Positions 1-9,681 of a stretch of DNA of 51,548 nucleotides are shown here, one piece after another; the stretch's first letter is position 1, and every line of letters starts with the position of its first letter. The DNA is from an uncultured Pelagibacteraceae bacterium (GTDB taxonomy: Bacteria > Pseudomonadota > Alphaproteobacteria > Pelagibacterales > Pelagibacteraceae). The notes beneath the pieces were generated by a model. It saw nothing but the letters and a program-made list of their open reading frames with translations. It made no database searches and was not told the origin of the DNA. The stretch spans positions 1 to 51,548 of the forward strand of contig CACDQB010000002.1 in NCBI GenBank assembly GCA_902554795.1, read 5' to 3'. The translations under genes were made by a program, and so were the position numbers.

Positions 1-354
1 AAATCTGGTATTAAAATGCATTGCAGGAATATGGGGGTTTTGCATGTGCATAACTATTGATATTCCTGATGCCCAAAATCTAGGATCTTTACTAGCGCCT
101 GGTATATTCTTTTGAAATTGCTTAGGAAATTTTCCATAAACTTTTGAAAAATTTACTCCTACTTTTTCAAAAATTTTTCCATTTTTAAGTATTCTATATT
201 CACCACCACCTTCATCTTTTTTACTGCTTCTATTCCAAGAAGTTGATTGAAAATTTACTTTGTTTTTTTCAATTTTTAAAATGTCGTCACATATTGCATT
301 TTGTAATAGCTTAAACCAATTACTCGCTAAGTCTTTTTTAATTGAAATATCCAT
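1..354 (-). CDS. hemF: Coproporphyrinogen III oxidase (aerobic), C-terminal part beyond the window edge
   Basis: Reverse-strand translation from the CAT at 352-354 gives MDISIKKDLASNWFKLLQNAICDDILKIEKNKVNFQSTSWNRSSKKDEGGGEYRILKNGKIFEKVGVNFSKVYGKFP...MHMQNPHIPAMHFNT, HemF-like. Truncated at window start. Confidence 0.85.
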   Translation of the reverse strand, partial: MDISIKKDLASNWFKLLQNAICDDILKIEKNKVNFQSTSWNRSSKKDEGGGEYRILKNGKIFEKVGVNFSKVYGKFPKQFQKNIPGASKDPRFWASGISIVMHMQNPHIPAMHFNTRF

Positions 355-355
355 T

Positions 356-829
356 TTAAATTAATTCTATTTGACGCAAACTTTCTGCCAAAACAATGGC
401 AACAGACGATGCAATATTAAGAGATCTTACTTGATTATTCATTGGTATTTTTAAACGGTTTTTAATAATTTTATGAACCTTTTCGGGCACTCCAGCACTT
501 TCTCTTCCAAACAAAATAGTATCATCAGACTTAAATTTAAATTTAGTATAATTTATTGAACCCTTAGTTGTCATCAATACGATTCTCTGTTTTTTCTTTG
601 CCTCAAAAAATTTTTCCGAACTTTGATAAAACTCTATTTGACTATAGTCCATATAGTCCATTACCACTCTTTTAAAACGTTTGTCTGATAATAGAAAGCC
701 ACATGGTTCAATTATTTCTAATTTAGCACCCAAACAAGCACAAGTTCTTATGATTGCAGCAGTATTCTGAGGTATATCAGGCTCATACAAAGCTATTTTG
801 GGTCCTAAAATTGTTGAATTCTGTGTCAT
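356..829 (-). CDS. trmL: tRNA (cytidine(34)-2'-O)-methyltransferase (SPOUT family)
   Basis: 157 aa; IALYEPDIPQNTAAIIRTCACLGAKLEIIEPCGF, LFGRESAGVPE and IPMNNQVRSLNIASSVAIVLAE are SPOUT/TrmL motifs. Confidence 0.92.
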   Translation of the reverse strand: MTQNSTILGPKIALYEPDIPQNTAAIIRTCACLGAKLEIIEPCGFLLSDKRFKRVVMDYMDYSQIEFYQSSEKFFEAKKKQRIVLMTTKGSINYTKFKFKSDDTILFGRESAGVPEKVHKIIKNRLKIPMNNQVRSLNIASSVAIVLAESLRQIELI

Positions 830-921
830 TCTTTCAGTAGTAAAATAATTATTTTATATTATATGAATTCGTATATTAACTATTTTAAATCAAAAAGAGA
901 TAATAATAAAAGCTACTAAAA

Positions 922-1431
922 GTGTCTGAAAAAAAAACAAAAAGAAGAGATTTTTTATTTACAGCTACCACAGCAGTAGGAGCTGTTGGTGCCGCTGCAG
1001 TGGTGTGGCCAATGATAGATCAAATGAATCCAGACGCTTCTGTTAAAGCATTAGCTAGTACAGAGGTTGATGTAAGTTCATTAACACCTGGAAATACATT
1101 GACTGTTTTATGGAGAGGTAAACCAGTCTTTATAAGAAGAAGGACTCAAGAAGAAATTGATGAGGCAAGAAAAGTTAAGATGGAAGATTTAATTCATCCA
1201 GAAAAAGATGAAGATAGAGCAAAAAACCCCGAGTGGCTTGTTATGTTAGGTGTATGTACACACCTTGGATGTGTACCTCTAAATGATAAAGGTGATTATA
1301 ATGGGTGGTTCTGTCCATGTCATGGATCTCATTATGATACTTCTGGAAGAATTAGAAAAGGACCAGCACCTTGGAATATGGAAGTGCCTAAATATGAATT
1401 CGTTGATGCAAACACAATTAAAATTGGATAA
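922..1431 (+). CDS. petA: Ubiquinol-cytochrome c reductase Rieske iron-sulfur subunit (GTG start)
   Basis: Tat-like N-terminus [10 protein letters not shown] plus hydrophobic segment; Rieske motifs CTHLGC and CPCHGSHYD. Confidence 0.97.
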   Translation: MSEKKTKRRDFLFTATTAVGAVGAAAVVWPMIDQMNPDASVKALASTEVDVSSLTPGNTLTVLWRGKPVFIRRRTQEEIDEARKVKMEDLIHPEKDEDRAKNPEWLVMLGVCTHLGCVPLNDKGDYNGWFCPCHGSHYDTSGRIRKGPAPWNMEVPKYEFVDANTIKIG

Positions 1432-1436
1432 AGAAA

Positions 1437-2699
1437 ATGAGTGACCACGATTACAGACCAAAATCGAAGGTAGGACAATGGTTTAATGATCGATTGCCAC
1501 TATTAACTCTTGCAAATCATTTAACAGATTATCCGACTCCTAAAAATTTAAATTATTGGTGGACATTTGGTGGAATTTTAACTTTTTGCTTAATCACTCA
1601 AATTGTTACCGGATTAACTCTTGCAATGCATTACATTGCTCACGCAGATATGGCTTTTGAGAGTGTTGAGCACATCATGCGTGATGTCAATTACGGTTGG
1701 TTAATTAGATACATTCATGCAAATGGTGCATCTATGTTTTTCTTAGCAGTCTACATTCATATATTCAGGTCATTATTTTATGGTTCTTACAAAGCACCAA
1801 GAGAAATAATTTGGATAATTGGAATAATTATTTACTTGCTAATGATGGCGGCTGCATTTATGGGCTATGTATTGCCTTGGGGACAAATGAGCTTTTGGGG
1901 AGCAACTGTAATCACAAATTTATTTAGTGCTATTCCATTAGTTGGAGAGGGTATTGTCACTTGGTTGTGGGGAGGTTATTCAGTCGACAACCCTACGTTA
2001 ACTAGATTTTTTACTTTGCATTATTTAATTCCATTTTTAATTTTAGGATTAGTTGTTTTACATATATGGGCTTTACATGTTCCTGGTAACAACAATCCAG
2101 TTGGAATAGATATAAAAAAACCTTCTAAAGATACTGTACCTTTCCATCCTTACATAGTAATTAAAGATGGTTTTGCTTTATTAATGTTCATGATTGTGTT
2201 TGCTTTCTTTGTATTCTACGCACCAAATATTTTAGGTCACGCAGATAATTATATCGAGGCAAACCCAATGGTAACACCCGCACACATTGTTCCTGAATGG
2301 TATCTCTTACCTTTTTATGCAATATTAAGATCAGTTCCTGATAAATTGCTAGGAGTTGTAGCTATGTTATCTGCAATATTAATCTTAGCGGTTTTACCTT
2401 GGTTAGATACGTCAAAAATAAGATCTGCGGTATTCAGACCTTTATATAAACAATTTTACTGGATACTAGTTGCTGATGTTTTGATACTTGGTTATGTGGG
2501 TGCGATGCCAGCTGAGGGACTTTACTTATTGATAGCACGAGTTGCAACAGCGTATTACTTTTTGCATTTTTTAGTTATTCTTCCTGTTCTAGGCTTTAAA
2601 GAAAAAACTTTACCAGTGCCTCTAAGTATTACCGAACCTGTTCTAGGTGGTTCACCAAATCTAGCTGCCGCCAGAAATAAAGAAAGTAAAATAGAATAA
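1437..2699 (+). CDS. petB: Cytochrome b
   Basis: 420 aa multi-TM protein with cyt b signatures ([34 protein letters not shown]). Confidence 0.97.
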   Translation: MSDHDYRPKSKVGQWFNDRLPLLTLANHLTDYPTPKNLNYWWTFGGILTFCLITQIVTGLTLAMHYIAHADMAFESVEHIMRDVNYGWLIRYIHANGASMFFLAVYIHIFRSLFYGSYKAPREIIWIIGIIIYLLMMAAAFMGYVLPWGQMSFWGATVITNLFSAIPLVGEGIVTWLWGGYSVDNPTLTRFFTLHYLIPFLILGLVVLHIWALHVPGNNNPVGIDIKKPSKDTVPFHPYIVIKDGFALLMFMIVFAFFVFYAPNILGHADNYIEANPMVTPAHIVPEWYLLPFYAILRSVPDKLLGVVAMLSAILILAVLPWLDTSKIRSAVFRPLYKQFYWILVADVLILGYVGAMPAEGLYLLIARVATAYYFLHFLVILPVLGFKEKTLPVPLSITEPVLGGSPNLAAARNKESKIE

Positions 2700-2700
2700 G

Positions 2701-3480
2701 GTGAAAAATTTATTTAAATTATTTTCTATAATAATCTTAATTATTACTTCAAATTCAAATTCTTTTGCTGCTGAAAAAGTAGAATATCTAAAAACTGACT
2801 GGAGTTTTAAGGGTCTATTTGGAAAATTTGATAGAGCTTCTCTTCAAAGAGGTTACCAAGTTTATACTGAAGTATGTGCCTCATGTCATTCGATGAAGTA
2901 TTTAAGTTATAGAAATTTAGCAGAGCCAGGAGGGCCGGAATTCTCTGAAGCTCAAGCTAAAGCTATAGCAGCTTCATTTGAAGTAACTGATGGTCCAAAT
3001 TCAGATGGTGAAATGTTTACAAGACCAGGTAAATTATCTGATAAATTTGTAATGCCATATGACAATGTAAAAGCTGCCCAAGCGGCAAATGGTGGTGCAT
3101 ACCCTCCAGACATGTCTGTTTTGGTTAAAGCCAGAGGAGGTGGAGTTGACTATATATATTCCTTATTACAAGGATATGAAGAAGCTCCTAGCAACGTATC
3201 TTTAGATGACGGAGTTTACTACAATAAATATATGTATGGTAAAAAAATTAGAATGGCTGCTCCATTATCAGATGGATTAGTAGAGTATGGTGACGGAACA
3301 AATGCAACAGTAGAACAGATGTCAAAAGATGTAACGACCTTCTTAATGTGGTCAGCTGAACCTCATTTAGAATCTCGACATCAGATGGGCTTTAAAGCGA
3401 TTGTTTATTTAATTATTTTAACTGTTTTAGTTTATTTTAGTATGAAAAGAATATGGTCACGTGTTGAATCTGAAGTTTAA
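2701..3480 (+). CDS. petC: Cytochrome c1
   Basis: Signal peptide, CASCH haem motif, C-terminal TM anchor; directly after petB. Confidence 0.95.
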   Translation: MKNLFKLFSIIILIITSNSNSFAAEKVEYLKTDWSFKGLFGKFDRASLQRGYQVYTEVCASCHSMKYLSYRNLAEPGGPEFSEAQAKAIAASFEVTDGPNSDGEMFTRPGKLSDKFVMPYDNVKAAQAANGGAYPPDMSVLVKARGGGVDYIYSLLQGYEEAPSNVSLDDGVYYNKYMYGKKIRMAAPLSDGLVEYGDGTNATVEQMSKDVTTFLMWSAEPHLESRHQMGFKAIVYLIILTVLVYFSMKRIWSRVESEV

Positions 3481-4530
3481 TACATCTCCATCTTTAACAA
3501 TATAGTCTTTACCCTCTAATCTCATTTTTCCGTTAGCCTTAGAATTTACCCATCCATCATTGGCTACAAAATCCTCATAAGATATAGTTTCAGCTCTAAT
3601 AAAACCTTTTTCAAAATCTGTATGAATTTCTCCTGCAGCTTTAGGTGCAGTACAATTTTTTTGTATTGTCCACGCTCTTGTTTCTTCAGGTCCAGAGGTA
3701 AAATATGTATCAAGTTCTAATATTTTATAACCCTTTTGAATTAACATACTTAAACCTGTATCTTTTAAACCAATCATATCCATATAATTTTTTTTTTCAT
3801 CTTCTGCTAATTCATTTATTTGATTTTCTATGTCTGCTGAAACAATCAGGGTGTTATCTTTTCCAAATTTTTCGATGAAGTCTTTAGTATACTTATTTCC
3901 ATCCTGTACGCTTTGTTCATCTACATTACAAACAAAGATCTTTGGTTTTATTGATAAAAGACCACTTTGATTAAGTTGTTTTGTATCAAATTGAGAATTT
4001 AATATTGATATATCTTTATCATTATTAATGCAGTCTAATGCAATCTCTAAAATCTTAAGCTGGTCTTCGTCCACATTTTTTTTATTATTTTTTTCAAGTC
4101 TTTTTTGTATAGATTCTAGGTCAGCTAGCATCATCTCAGTTTCAATGATCTCAAGATCTCTTATAGGGTCAACGTCAGGATTAACATTTTGAATATCGTC
4201 TGAGTCAAAGCATCTAATCATATGAATAACCGCATCAACTTCCCTTATGTGGGACAGAAATTTATTGCCTAATCCTTCACCTTTAGATGCACCTTTAACA
4301 AGACCAGCTATATCTACAAATGAAATAGTTGTGTTAATTGTTTTTTTTGATTTTGAAACTTCTGATAGTTTGTTCAATCTTTTATCTGGAACAGGGACTA
4401 CTCCCACATTGGGATCTATCGTACAAAATGGAAAATTTGCAGCTTGAGCTTTGCTTGAGTTTGTAAGTGCGTTAAAGAGTGTAGATTTACCCACATTAGG
4501 CAAACCAACAATCCCACATTTAAAACTCAT
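3457..4530 (-). CDS. ychF: Redox-regulated ATPase YchF (Obg-family GTPase)
   Basis: GIVGLPNVGKSTLFNALT P-loop; C-terminal TGS-like region. Confidence 0.96.
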   Translation of the reverse strand: MSFKCGIVGLPNVGKSTLFNALTNSSKAQAANFPFCTIDPNVGVVPVPDKRLNKLSEVSKSKKTINTTISFVDIAGLVKGASKGEGLGNKFLSHIREVDAVIHMIRCFDSDDIQNVNPDVDPIRDLEIIETEMMLADLESIQKRLEKNNKKNVDEDQLKILEIALDCINNDKDISILNSQFDTKQLNQSGLLSIKPKIFVCNVDEQSVQDGNKYTKDFIEKFGKDNTLIVSADIENQINELAEDEKKNYMDMIGLKDTGLSMLIQKGYKILELDTYFTSGPEETRAWTIQKNCTAPKAAGEIHTDFEKGFIRAETISYEDFVANDGWVNSKANGKMRLEGKDYIVKDGDVLNFRFNT

Positions 4531-5090
4531 TATTTATTATTTACAGTGCTAGAGAATAAATCTAATTTTTTGTCGATAAGTATTGATATAGAATCTGTGA
4601 TATTATTTGTAATTTTTTCCAATCCAAGCATTTCATCCTCATCAAAATTTTGAAGAACAAAATCACTTACTTCCATTTTATCTTTTGGTTTACCAATTCC
4701 TATTCGTACTCTTGAATAATCTTTACCAATAAATTTGTCTATTGATGCAATTCCGTTATGACCTGCATCAGAGCCACCAAATTTTGCTTTTATTTTTCCA
4801 AATTCTACATCTAGATCGTCATGAAAAACGATAACATCCTCAGCATCTATTTTGAAATATTCAATTAATTCTCTAATACAAATTCCAGAATTATTCATAA
4901 ATGTTAAAGGTTTAATTGCATAAACTTTTTGTTCTCCCACATTACCAGTTGTAAGAAGTCCTTTGAATTTTGGTTTTTGTTTTGAAAGTCCAAATTTTTT
5001 ATTTATTGCATCTATAATCTTGAAACCAATATTGTGTCTATTGTTTTCACTGTCTGGGGTTGGATTGCCTAATCCTACAAGTAGTAGCAT
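4530..5090 (-). CDS. pth: Peptidyl-tRNA hydrolase
   Basis: LLVGLGNPTPDSENNRHNIGF, KPLTFMNNSG, FHDDLDVEFGKIKAKFGGSDAGHNG. Confidence 0.96.
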   Translation of the reverse strand: MLLLVGLGNPTPDSENNRHNIGFKIIDAINKKFGLSKQKPKFKGLLTTGNVGEQKVYAIKPLTFMNNSGICIRELIEYFKIDAEDVIVFHDDLDVEFGKIKAKFGGSDAGHNGIASIDKFIGKDYSRVRIGIGKPKDKMEVSDFVLQNFDEDEMLGLEKITNNITDSISILIDKKLDLFSSTVNNK

Positions 5091-5131
5091 AAAATATTAA
5101 TATTGGAGGATAAAATTCAATTTTAATTAAC

Positions 5132-5845
5132 TTATTTTTTTTCTTCAGCAGGTTTTTTATCTTCACCTTCTTTTTTATCACCTTCAGCTGCTGGCTTATC
5201 TCCACCTTCAGCTGCTGCCGCTTCTGTTCCTTCGGCACCTTCTCCTTCAGCCGCCTCAGCTTCTGCAGGTTTTTCAGGTTCTTTCATAACAGTCGGAGCT
5301 GCTAGCGTTGCAATTACGAAATCTCTTCCTTGAATTGTAGGAGTAACGTCACTGTCAAGATTTATAGAAGAGATCTTAAAACTCTCTCCAATATCAACTC
5401 CATCAAGATCTATCACAAGATTTTCAGGAATTTTTTCGCTTGGGCATTTTAGCTCAACTTTTCTTCTTACAATGTTTAAAACCCCACCTCTTTTCAAACC
5501 AGGAGATTTTTCATGATTTAAAAATTTTACTGGAACTTCAATTCTAACTTTTATGCCTGAAACTATTCTTAGAAAGTCTACATGTATTGGTTCATCTGAA
5601 ATAATGTCATATTTTATTTCTCTTGGAAGAGCTTTTTGGGGCTTGCCATCAACATTTAAAGTTATGATACTTGACAAAAAATTTTCTTTTTCAATTAGTG
5701 ATTTAAGTACCTTTTTAGATATAGAAATCTTTTCATTTTGAGCTTCACCACCATAAATTATCGCCGGTACATCACCGTTATCCCTAAGTGAATTAAGCTC
5801 ACCTTTAGTTTTTGTAGTTCTGATGTTAGCGTCTAATGAATTCAT
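5132..5845 (-). CDS. rplY: 50S ribosomal protein L25/general stress protein Ctc, with long acidic/Ala-rich C-terminal tail
   Basis: 237 aa; L25/TL5 N-domain and C-domain; tail AEAAEGEGAEGTEAAAAEGGDKPAAEGDKKEGEDKKPAEEKK. Confidence 0.93.
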   Translation of the reverse strand: MNSLDANIRTTKTKGELNSLRDNGDVPAIIYGGEAQNEKISISKKVLKSLIEKENFLSSIITLNVDGKPQKALPREIKYDIISDEPIHVDFLRIVSGIKVRIEVPVKFLNHEKSPGLKRGGVLNIVRRKVELKCPSEKIPENLVIDLDGVDIGESFKISSINLDSDVTPTIQGRDFVIATLAAPTVMKEPEKPAEAEAAEGEGAEGTEAAAAEGGDKPAAEGDKKEGEDKKPAEEKK

Positions 5846-5890
5846 AAAAACAAAGGTTTTTAGCTCAAGTTACTTAATAACTCAAGGTAT

Positions 5891-6823
5891 TTATTTGAAT
5901 AAATCTGATACTGAGGTTGAATTAGATATTCTTTTAATTGCTTCTCCCATAAGCCCTGAAATTGACAGAACCTCAATGTTTTTAACACCTTTAGTTCTGC
6001 TCATGTTATCGATTGTATCAGTTATTACTAAATTCTTAATTACTGAATTTTTAATTTTTTTTACAGCTTCACCGCTGAGTACACCATGAGTTATATAGAC
6101 ATAAACTTCTTTAGCCCCTCTATCTTTAAGAGCTTTAGCAGCATTTACTATTGTTCCACCAGAATCGATTATATCATCTACAATTATACAAGTTTTACCT
6201 TTTACATCTCCTATGACATTCATGACTTGAGATTGACCTGGTTTTGGTCGTCTTTTATCTACAATTGCTAATCCGACATTTAAGAGCTTACCTAGCGCTC
6301 TTGCTCGCTCAGTTCCACCCACATCTGGAGCAACGCAAATAAGGTTTTTACTTTTTATCTTTTTTTTTGCATGTCTTGCAAAAATAGGTGTTGCAAACAA
6401 GTTGTCGACTGGAATATCAAAGAAACCCTGAATTTGACCTGCGTGTAAATCAACAGTAACTACTCTGTCAGCACCCGCTTTTGTAATTAAGTTTGATACT
6501 AATTTTGCAGAAATTGAAGTTCTAGGTACTACCTTTCTGTCTTGTCTAGCATAACCAAAATATGGAATTACGGCAGTTATATTTTTTGCAGAAGATCTTT
6601 TTAGTGCATCAATGCACAACAAAAGCTCCATCAAATTATCATTAGCAGGTGAAGATATAGATTGAATAATAAAAATACTGTTTCCTCTGATATTCTCATT
6701 TATTTCAACATAAATTTCTCCATCAGAAAAATTTCTAATACTAGAGTTTACTAATTTTGATTTTAGATATTTAGCAATATTCTTGCTTAATGGTTTGTTG
6801 CTATTTCCGGATAATAATTTCAT
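5891..6823 (-). CDS. prs: Ribose-phosphate pyrophosphokinase
   Basis: [44 protein letters not shown] motif. Confidence 0.96.
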   Translation of the reverse strand: MKLLSGNSNKPLSKNIAKYLKSKLVNSSIRNFSDGEIYVEINENIRGNSIFIIQSISSPANDNLMELLLCIDALKRSSAKNITAVIPYFGYARQDRKVVPRTSISAKLVSNLITKAGADRVVTVDLHAGQIQGFFDIPVDNLFATPIFARHAKKKIKSKNLICVAPDVGGTERARALGKLLNVGLAIVDKRRPKPGQSQVMNVIGDVKGKTCIIVDDIIDSGGTIVNAAKALKDRGAKEVYVYITHGVLSGEAVKKIKNSVIKNLVITDTIDNMSRTKGVKNIEVLSISGLMGEAIKRISNSTSVSDLFK

Positions 6824-6832
6824 TAAAAAAGC

Positions 6833-7591
6833 CTAATTAAGCATAATTATTGAAATATTTCTACCATAATCATCATGATTTAGTTTTAAAGCTCTTCTCG
6901 CACTAAAAAAATTATTATTAATATCAAATGTATCAATATTTATAGACTCAATATTTTTAACTTTATTTTTTAAAAGACATGATTTTACATATTTTGGTAA
7001 ATCAAAATAAAGCTTTTTGTACTTAATTTTAAAAAATTTATTATTTTTTTTATCCTTTTTTATAAACTTTCTTTTAAAATCTTGTTTGACTTCATAATTT
7101 TTGGCTGAGATAGCAGGCCCAATAGCTGCAGTAATATTTTTAGGATTAGATCCTTTTTTGATCATAAATTGGATTATTTTGCTAATTATATCTTTGTATG
7201 CACCTTTCCACCCTGCATGAATTGCAGCAACTAATTTTGCTCTTTCATCACAGATTAAAATCGGCACACAGTCAGCAGTTAAAACACCAATTGGTATGTT
7301 TTTTTGGTTTGTAACTACTGCGTCTGCTTTTGGTTTTGATCTAAATTTATTTTTTTTATTAATATAAACAAACTTATTACTATGTATTTGATGAAGTAAA
7401 AAAATATTTTTAGCGGTGCTTTTTATTTTTTTTTTAACTATTTGTAAATTTTTTTTAACATCTGAGGGATTATCTTTAGAACCAGGACCACAGTTTAAAC
7501 TTTTATAAATTTTTTTTGATTTACCACCAGTTTTATTAAAAAAACCATGTTTAATTATTTTTATTTTCGAAAGTTTTTTTGATTTTATCAA
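6833..7591 (-). CDS. pgeF: Peptidoglycan editing factor / YfiH (laccase-domain) family protein
   Basis: TADCVPILICDERAKLVAAIHAGWKGAYKDI; C-terminal FFSARR. Confidence 0.88.
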   Translation of the reverse strand: MIKSKKLSKIKIIKHGFFNKTGGKSKKIYKSLNCGPGSKDNPSDVKKNLQIVKKKIKSTAKNIFLLHQIHSNKFVYINKKNKFRSKPKADAVVTNQKNIPIGVLTADCVPILICDERAKLVAAIHAGWKGAYKDIISKIIQFMIKKGSNPKNITAAIGPAISAKNYEVKQDFKRKFIKKDKKNNKFFKIKYKKLYFDLPKYVKSCLLKNKVKNIESINIDTFDINNNFFSARRALKLNHDDYGRNISIIMLN

Positions 7592-8640
7592 TTTTGAAAA
7601 CCTGTCTTAAAATTGTTTCTCTTATTTTTTACAAGCATGACTTTGAATAATTCACCCATTTGTTTTTCATCTATTAAACGTCTTACTCGATAAAATAAAT
7701 CTGCTTTTTTAGAAAATGCTATATTTTTGCTGATTATTTCTGCTCTTTGAAGAATACCCATATTTGTTAAAAATTGTTTTTGATTTGTAAAAATTGAATT
7801 AATTTCTTTAAACTGATTTATAAATTTTTCAAAGGAATGAAAGTTTATATTGTAAGTAATATCAGAGTCTCCAATATTTTCTAAAACGTTAGAATATTTG
7901 TGATTATTTACTGCCTGAAGAGTTTCATGCATTTTGCTATCTGCATAACCATAATCAATAACTAACATTCCTCCATCATTTTTTTTTATTAAGTCACAAA
8001 TCGCTCTTAAATATTTAAATGTATCTGGCGAATATTCTATAACTCTCTGATCTTTTGATATTTCGAAATTAAGATGTTTTTCAATTATTTCTATATCAAT
8101 TTTTTCTTCTTTAAATTCAGCTTTGTTTGGATCACTCAAATTTACAAATCTTTCAAACCAACTATCTTTTTTTTTAAAAAATTGCTTGATAGGTATGGCG
8201 TCAAAAAATTCATTAGCTAAAAAAATTGTTGGGTTTGAGTTTATTTTTTCAATGTTTTTTAACCATGAAAATTTTTTAGAATTTAAATTTTTTTTTTGTT
8301 CATTTAATAAAAAATCACTTTTTTCATGAATTACAAAACTGCAGGCATTGTAACACTCGGGAAAATTTACAAGTGTCTCATCTATGACTTTCATCATTTC
8401 ACCATTTCCAGCTCCCAGTTCTAACAAATTAAATTTTTTCGGAGAGCCAATGCTTTTCCAAAAAGTAATCGTCCAAATTGCGATAATCTCTGAAAATAAT
8501 CTTGTGACATTGGGCGCAGTAATAAAGTCTCCATCTTTACCAAAAGGATTTTTTTTCATATAAAAACCTTTGTCCTTATCGTAAAGAGCAAAATTTATAA
8601 ATTGATCTAATGGTAAATTATTTGTTTTAGCGAGTTTCAT
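7588..8640 (-). CDS. SAM-dependent methyltransferase, MidA/NDUFAF7 family
   Basis: LPLDQFINFALYDKDKGFYMKKNPFGKDGDFITAPNVTRLFSEIIAIW, LLELGAGNGEMM, FLANEFFDAIPIKQF. Confidence 0.9.
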   Translation of the reverse strand: MKLAKTNNLPLDQFINFALYDKDKGFYMKKNPFGKDGDFITAPNVTRLFSEIIAIWTITFWKSIGSPKKFNLLELGAGNGEMMKVIDETLVNFPECYNACSFVIHEKSDFLLNEQKKNLNSKKFSWLKNIEKINSNPTIFLANEFFDAIPIKQFFKKKDSWFERFVNLSDPNKAEFKEEKIDIEIIEKHLNFEISKDQRVIEYSPDTFKYLRAICDLIKKNDGGMLVIDYGYADSKMHETLQAVNNHKYSNVLENIGDSDITYNINFHSFEKFINQFKEINSIFTNQKQFLTNMGILQRAEIISKNIAFSKKADLFYRVRRLIDEKQMGELFKVMLVKNKRNNFKTGFQN

Positions 8641-9397
8641 ATTTTAAATAAAATAAGATTACTCCTGATATTATAAATATTAAACTTACTACTTGCCCCA
8701 TCGTTAAGTTTAAAAATATATAACCAAGCTGTTCATCTGGTACTCTATAAAATTCAATAATAAATCTGAAAATTGAGTAAATTATTAAAAATAATCCTGA
8801 AATCACACCAGGTTTGTTTGAAAATTTATTTTTAAAATAAATTAATAATAAAAATAAAAATAAACCCTCTAATAGTGCTTCATATAATTGCGAGGGATGC
8901 CTAGGAAGATTATCTACCTGAACAAATGTTACTGCCCAGGGTACATTAGTTATAGTTCCATATAACTCTGAATTTATAAAGTTTGCTATTCGTCCAAAAA
9001 ATAATCCGACAGGAGCTACTAAAGCGACAATATCTAAATATAAGAATGGGTTTTGATTATTTTTTTTAGCGAAAAATATAGATGCGAAAATAACTCCAAT
9101 CAAACCACCATGGAAGGACATTCCTCCTTGCCAAATTTTAAATATATCTAATGGATTATTTATATAAAAACTTAAATTATAAATAATAATATAACCAAGT
9201 CTACCTCCTAAAATTATACCTAAAATTAAATAAGTTAAATAATCATCAAATTTATTTTTAACTTCTATGTCTTGGATGAATAATTTTTTTGCGAGAATCC
9301 AGCCTAATATAATTCCAAATATATAAGCTAAAGAATACCATCTGATTTCTAAAGAAAATATTTCTAAGGCTACTGGGTCAAAATTATTAATGAACAT
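8627..9397 (-). CDS. lgt: Prolipoprotein diacylglyceryl transferase
   Basis: GGRLGYIIIYN, GGMSFHGGLIG, GRIANFINSELYG, RHPSQLYEALLEG. Confidence 0.96.
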   Translation of the reverse strand: MFINNFDPVALEIFSLEIRWYSLAYIFGIILGWILAKKLFIQDIEVKNKFDDYLTYLILGIILGGRLGYIIIYNLSFYINNPLDIFKIWQGGMSFHGGLIGVIFASIFFAKKNNQNPFLYLDIVALVAPVGLFFGRIANFINSELYGTITNVPWAVTFVQVDNLPRHPSQLYEALLEGLFLFLLLIYFKNKFSNKPGVISGLFLIIYSIFRFIIEFYRVPDEQLGYIFLNLTMGQVVSLIFIISGVILFYLKYETR

Positions 9398-9429
9398 TTT
9401 TAATAATACTTATAATGTATATCTTAAAT

Positions 9430-9681
9430 ATGAAAAATTCTAAATTTATAATTGATAAGTTTGCAAAATTAATAGAGCAGGGACTAGTATCTTCAAAAGA
9501 CTTAACTACTGAATTATTTAATATCTTAAAATCCAAAAGAGATGAGTTTGTTTTTAAAATGAAACTTACAAGTAAAGATGAGTTTGAAGTACTATCAAAA
9601 CGTGTTGAGAATCTCGAAAATAAAATAAATAAACTTGAGAAAAAAAAAAATAAAAAAGTTAAACAGGCAAGAAAATCTTAA
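9430..9681 (+). CDS. UbiK/BMFP (YqiC-like) coiled-coil accessory protein
   Basis: Small protein with coiled-coil C-terminus DEFEVLSKRVENLENKINKLEKK; preferred start MKNSKF at 9430 rather than 9415. Confidence 0.7.
   Translation: MKNSKFIIDKFAKLIEQGLVSSKDLTTELFNILKSKRDEFVFKMKLTSKDEFEVLSKRVENLENKINKLEKKKNKKVKQARKS

Noticed and set aside
842-855. 14-bp palindrome AAAATAATTATTTT between trmL and petA
   Set aside because: A/T-only palindromes are frequent by chance at this composition; no independent support for an operator.
5047-5238. 63-aa Lys-rich minus-strand ORF between pth and rplY
   Set aside because: Out-of-frame reading of the rplY tail and pth start; not a plausible protein.
5823-6089. 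88-aa plus-strand ORF (also 6086-6271)
   Set aside because: Antisense to prs; composition is a shadow of the real coding frame.
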